From positions 539,429 to 603,428 of the forward strand of contig JAKSZT010054571.1 in NCBI GenBank assembly GCA_026826555.1: a stretch of DNA of 64,000 nt, written 5' to 3'. Positions 61,501-64,000 of this stretch are shown one piece after another. The stretch is from Tolypeutes matacus. Its lineage: Eukaryota > Chordata > Mammalia > Cingulata > Chlamyphoridae. The translations under genes and the position numbers were made by a program. Position 1 is the stretch's first letter, and each line of letters opens with the position of its first letter. The notes beneath the pieces were generated by a model. The model searched no databases. It was not told the DNA's origin and saw only the letters and a program-made list of their open reading frames with translations.

Positions 61501-64000
61501 TGAATGCAGTAGTTTCTTCACATGTGAAAGCTAAGCACTTTATTTCTTTAATTGGCTGCTATGCACTAATTTTAACATACAACAAATGTCAAAACAATGG
61601 TTTTATCTAACGTTCTGGGAATGCAGTAATTTTTTCATTTGTGAAAATGAAGTTATTTCTTTAATTGGTTGCTACACACTTGTTTTCACTTAAATTCAAT
61701 ACCAAAACACTTGTTTTACCTTACATTTGGTGAATGAAGGAATTTTTTCAGCTTTGAAAACTAATCAATTTACTCATTTAATTCCCTGCTGCACACTTCT
61801 TCTCACTTACAATCAATGTCAAAAGGGTGGTTTTATCTTATGGTCTCTGAATGCAAGAGTTTCTTCAGTTGTGAAAAGTAAGCAAGTTAATTTATCATTG
61901 GGTGCTAAGCACTTGTTTTCACTTACAATCAATGACAAAACAATGGTTTACCTAATGCTCTTGGGATGCAGTAATTTCTGTTGTTGGGATATGTAAGCAA
62001 TTTATTTCTTTAAATAACTGCTATGCACTTTTTTGCACTTACAGTCAATGGCATATCAGTTGTGATACCTAACACTCTGTGAGCTCACTTGTTACTTCAG
62101 TTTTGAGAACTAAGCATGTTACTTCTTAAATTGGCTTCTATGCACTTGTTTTAACTTACAGCCAATGTCAAAACCATGGATTTACTTATTGTTCTGGGAA
62201 TGCAGTAGTTTCTTCATTTGTGAAAGCAAAGGAAGTTAATTCTTTAATTTGCTGTTCTGCATTTGTTTTCACTTACATTCAATATCAAAACACTTGTTTG
62301 ACCTAATGCTCTGTGAATGAAAGAGGCACTTCAGTTTTGAAAACTAAGCAAGTTGCTTGGTTAATTGCCTGCTACATACTTGTTTTGACTTACAATCAAT
62401 GTCAAAACACTGATTTTACATAATGCTCTGTTAATTCCTGAGGTTCTTCAGTTTTGAATTCCAAGCAAGTAGTTTAATTTCCTGCTATGCACTTGCTTTC
62501 ACTCACATCCAAATTCAAAACTCTGTTTTACTTAACACTCTTTGCGTGAAGGAGGTTCTTCAATTTTCAAAAATTAAGAAAGGTACTTGTTTAATATATT
62601 CCTATTCATGTCTTCTCACTTACAATCAATGAGAAAACACTGGTGTTCCTTTGTGAAAGTAAGTGGTTCTTCAGTTTTGAAACTATGCAAGTTAGTGATT
62701 TAATTTCCTGCTACAAACTTATTTTTACTTACAATCATTGTCAAATGTTTTTATCTATTACTCTATTAATGCAGGAGTTTCTTTAGTAGTGAAAACTAGG
62801 CACATTACTTCCTTAATTGGCTGCTTTGTCCATGTTGTCACACTCATGAAAAACACTGGTTTTACCTAAAGCTTTGTGAATATAAGTGGTTCTTCAGATT
62901 GAAAACTATGCAAGTTACACATTTAATTGCCTGCTGCACACTTCTTTTCACTTACATTCAATGTCAAAGACCTGATTATACCTAATGCTCTGTGAATGCA
63001 GTAGATTACTCTCTTTTGAATCCTAAGCAACTTACATGTTATATTTGTTGTTATTTATTCTCACTTACAGTCTATGCCAAACAGTGATTTTACCTAATGC
63101 TCTATGAATGCAGAAGGTCCTCCTTTTTTAAAAACTAGTGAAGTTACTTGTATAATTGGCAGTTATGCACTTGTTTTCACTTACACTGAATGTTAAAACA
63201 CTGGCTTTACCTAATCCTCTGTGAAATCCTCTAAGCAGGTAGTTTAATTTACAGCTATGCACTTGTTTTCACTTACAACAGATGTAAAATCCCTGATGTT
63301 ACTTAACATTCTGTGAATGAAAGAGGTTATTCAGTTTTGAAAACTAAGCAAATTACTTGTTTATTTTGTTGCTATGGCACTTGTTTTAACTTACAATCAA
63401 TGTCTAAACACCTGTTTTACCTAATGCTCTATGAATGCAATACGTTCTTCATTTTTGGAAGCTAAGCAAGTTACTTGTTTCATTGGCTGCTATGCACTTG
63501 TTTCACTTACAATGTCAACATGCTGGTTTTACCAAATATGTTGAGAATGCAGTTGTTTATTCCAGTTGTGAAAACTAAGCAAGTTAATTTTTCATTGGGT
63601 GCTATGCATCTGTTTTCACTTACAATCAATGGCAAAATATTGTTTTACCTAAAGCTCTTGGAATGCAATAATTTTCTCAATTGGGAAAACTAAGCATTTG
63701 ACTTGTTTAAATGACTGCTATGCACTTGTTTTCACTTATAGCAAATGGCAAATCAGATGTGATACTTAACACTCTGAATGCAGTAATTTATCCAATTATG
63801 AGAACAAGCACATTACTTCTTTAATTGGCTGCTATGCACTTGTTTTAAATTACAACCAATGTCAAAATCATGGTCTTACCTAACGTTCTGGGAATGCACT
63901 AGTTCATTCATTTGTGAAAACTAAGGATGTTATTTCTTCAATTGGCTATTATGCACATATTATCACTTACATTCAATATCAAAACCCTTGTTTAACCTAA
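49501..64000 (+). repeat. Satellite array, HOR family 1 (right block)
   Basis: About 124 monomers to the window's end. Long-module runs (for example 57420-59150 and 61160-62700) alternate with the six-variant module (for example 54000-55250, 56110-57400, 60100-60700, 62700-63200). The latter is marked each time by a TTTGCTGGTATTTATTCTCA word or close variant. No transposon, gene or RNA gene is seen in these 14.5 kb. The array runs off the edge in an H/I-type monomer. Confidence 0.93.
55261..55290. repeat. 30-bp foldback palindrome in the satellite
   Basis: TTTTAAGTGAAAAC, a 2-bp spacer TT, then GTTTTCACTTAAAA: perfect 14-bp inverted arms. The right arm is the normal monomer word (TTGTTTTCACTTAAAATC). 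The left arm is an inserted inverted copy plus extra T residues after GCAC. Confidence 0.93.

Noticed and set aside
1776..63693. Dozens of 60-120-codon open frames in the satellite blocks, many with MHLFSLTIN-like text
   Set aside because: They are translations of the satellite monomer. The same words recur wherever the frame happens to stay open for one or two monomers, and there is no conserved length, start or domain.
1..64000. CENP-B box in the satellite
   Set aside because: No match to the CpG-containing box core was found by eye, and the monomers hardly contain CpG.

Overview
The window is mammalian heterochromatin-like DNA with no supportable host protein-coding gene. The organism is most likely a xenarthran (sloth or armadillo group). 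This rests on a tRNA-derived SINE of the xenarthran DAS type at 16953-17150 and on an LTR family, present three times, that I associate with xenarthran genomes. Both assignments are from memory of those families and were not searched.

Most of the window is one A+T-rich satellite with a monomer of about 115-119 bp, read on the + strand. Monomers differ in a fixed, recurring order, so the array has higher-order repeat (HOR) structure. Family 1 fills 1-12671, 26546-33470 and 49501-64000. It mixes an 11-12-monomer module (about 1.3 kb) with a 6-monomer module (about 0.7 kb). Family 2 fills 12672-19507 and 25570-26545 and has its own 8-12-monomer order. Local scars include an inverted block (1946-2490), a foldback palindrome (55261-55290) and chimeric short monomers.

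The array is broken by retroelements. They are a solo LTR (3470-3969), the SINE (target duplication of 16 bp), a full-length but dead L1 on the minus strand (19508-25569), and a 16-kb nested stack at 33471-49500. The stack starts with an old betaretrovirus-like (class II) provirus on the minus strand that has lost its 3' end. Into it went a gammaretrovirus-like (class I) provirus on the plus strand (36437-46242) with two LTRs, a tRNA-Glu-type primer site, broken gag, pro, integrase and env, and no reverse transcriptase. Into that went an ERVL/MaLR-type element on the minus strand (38773-41409, target duplication CGGAT, tRNA-Leu-type primer site). A separate LINE-like insertion (37444-38702) contains a 400-base assembly gap. 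A second LINE 3' fragment lies at about 46808-47087.

The layers give a relative order of events: satellite first, then the class II provirus, then the class I provirus (LTRs differ at roughly one base in seven by eye), then the MaLR-type element (roughly one in eighteen). This stretch of satellite has therefore not been homogenised for a long time, as expected of an array flank or pericentromere rather than an active core.
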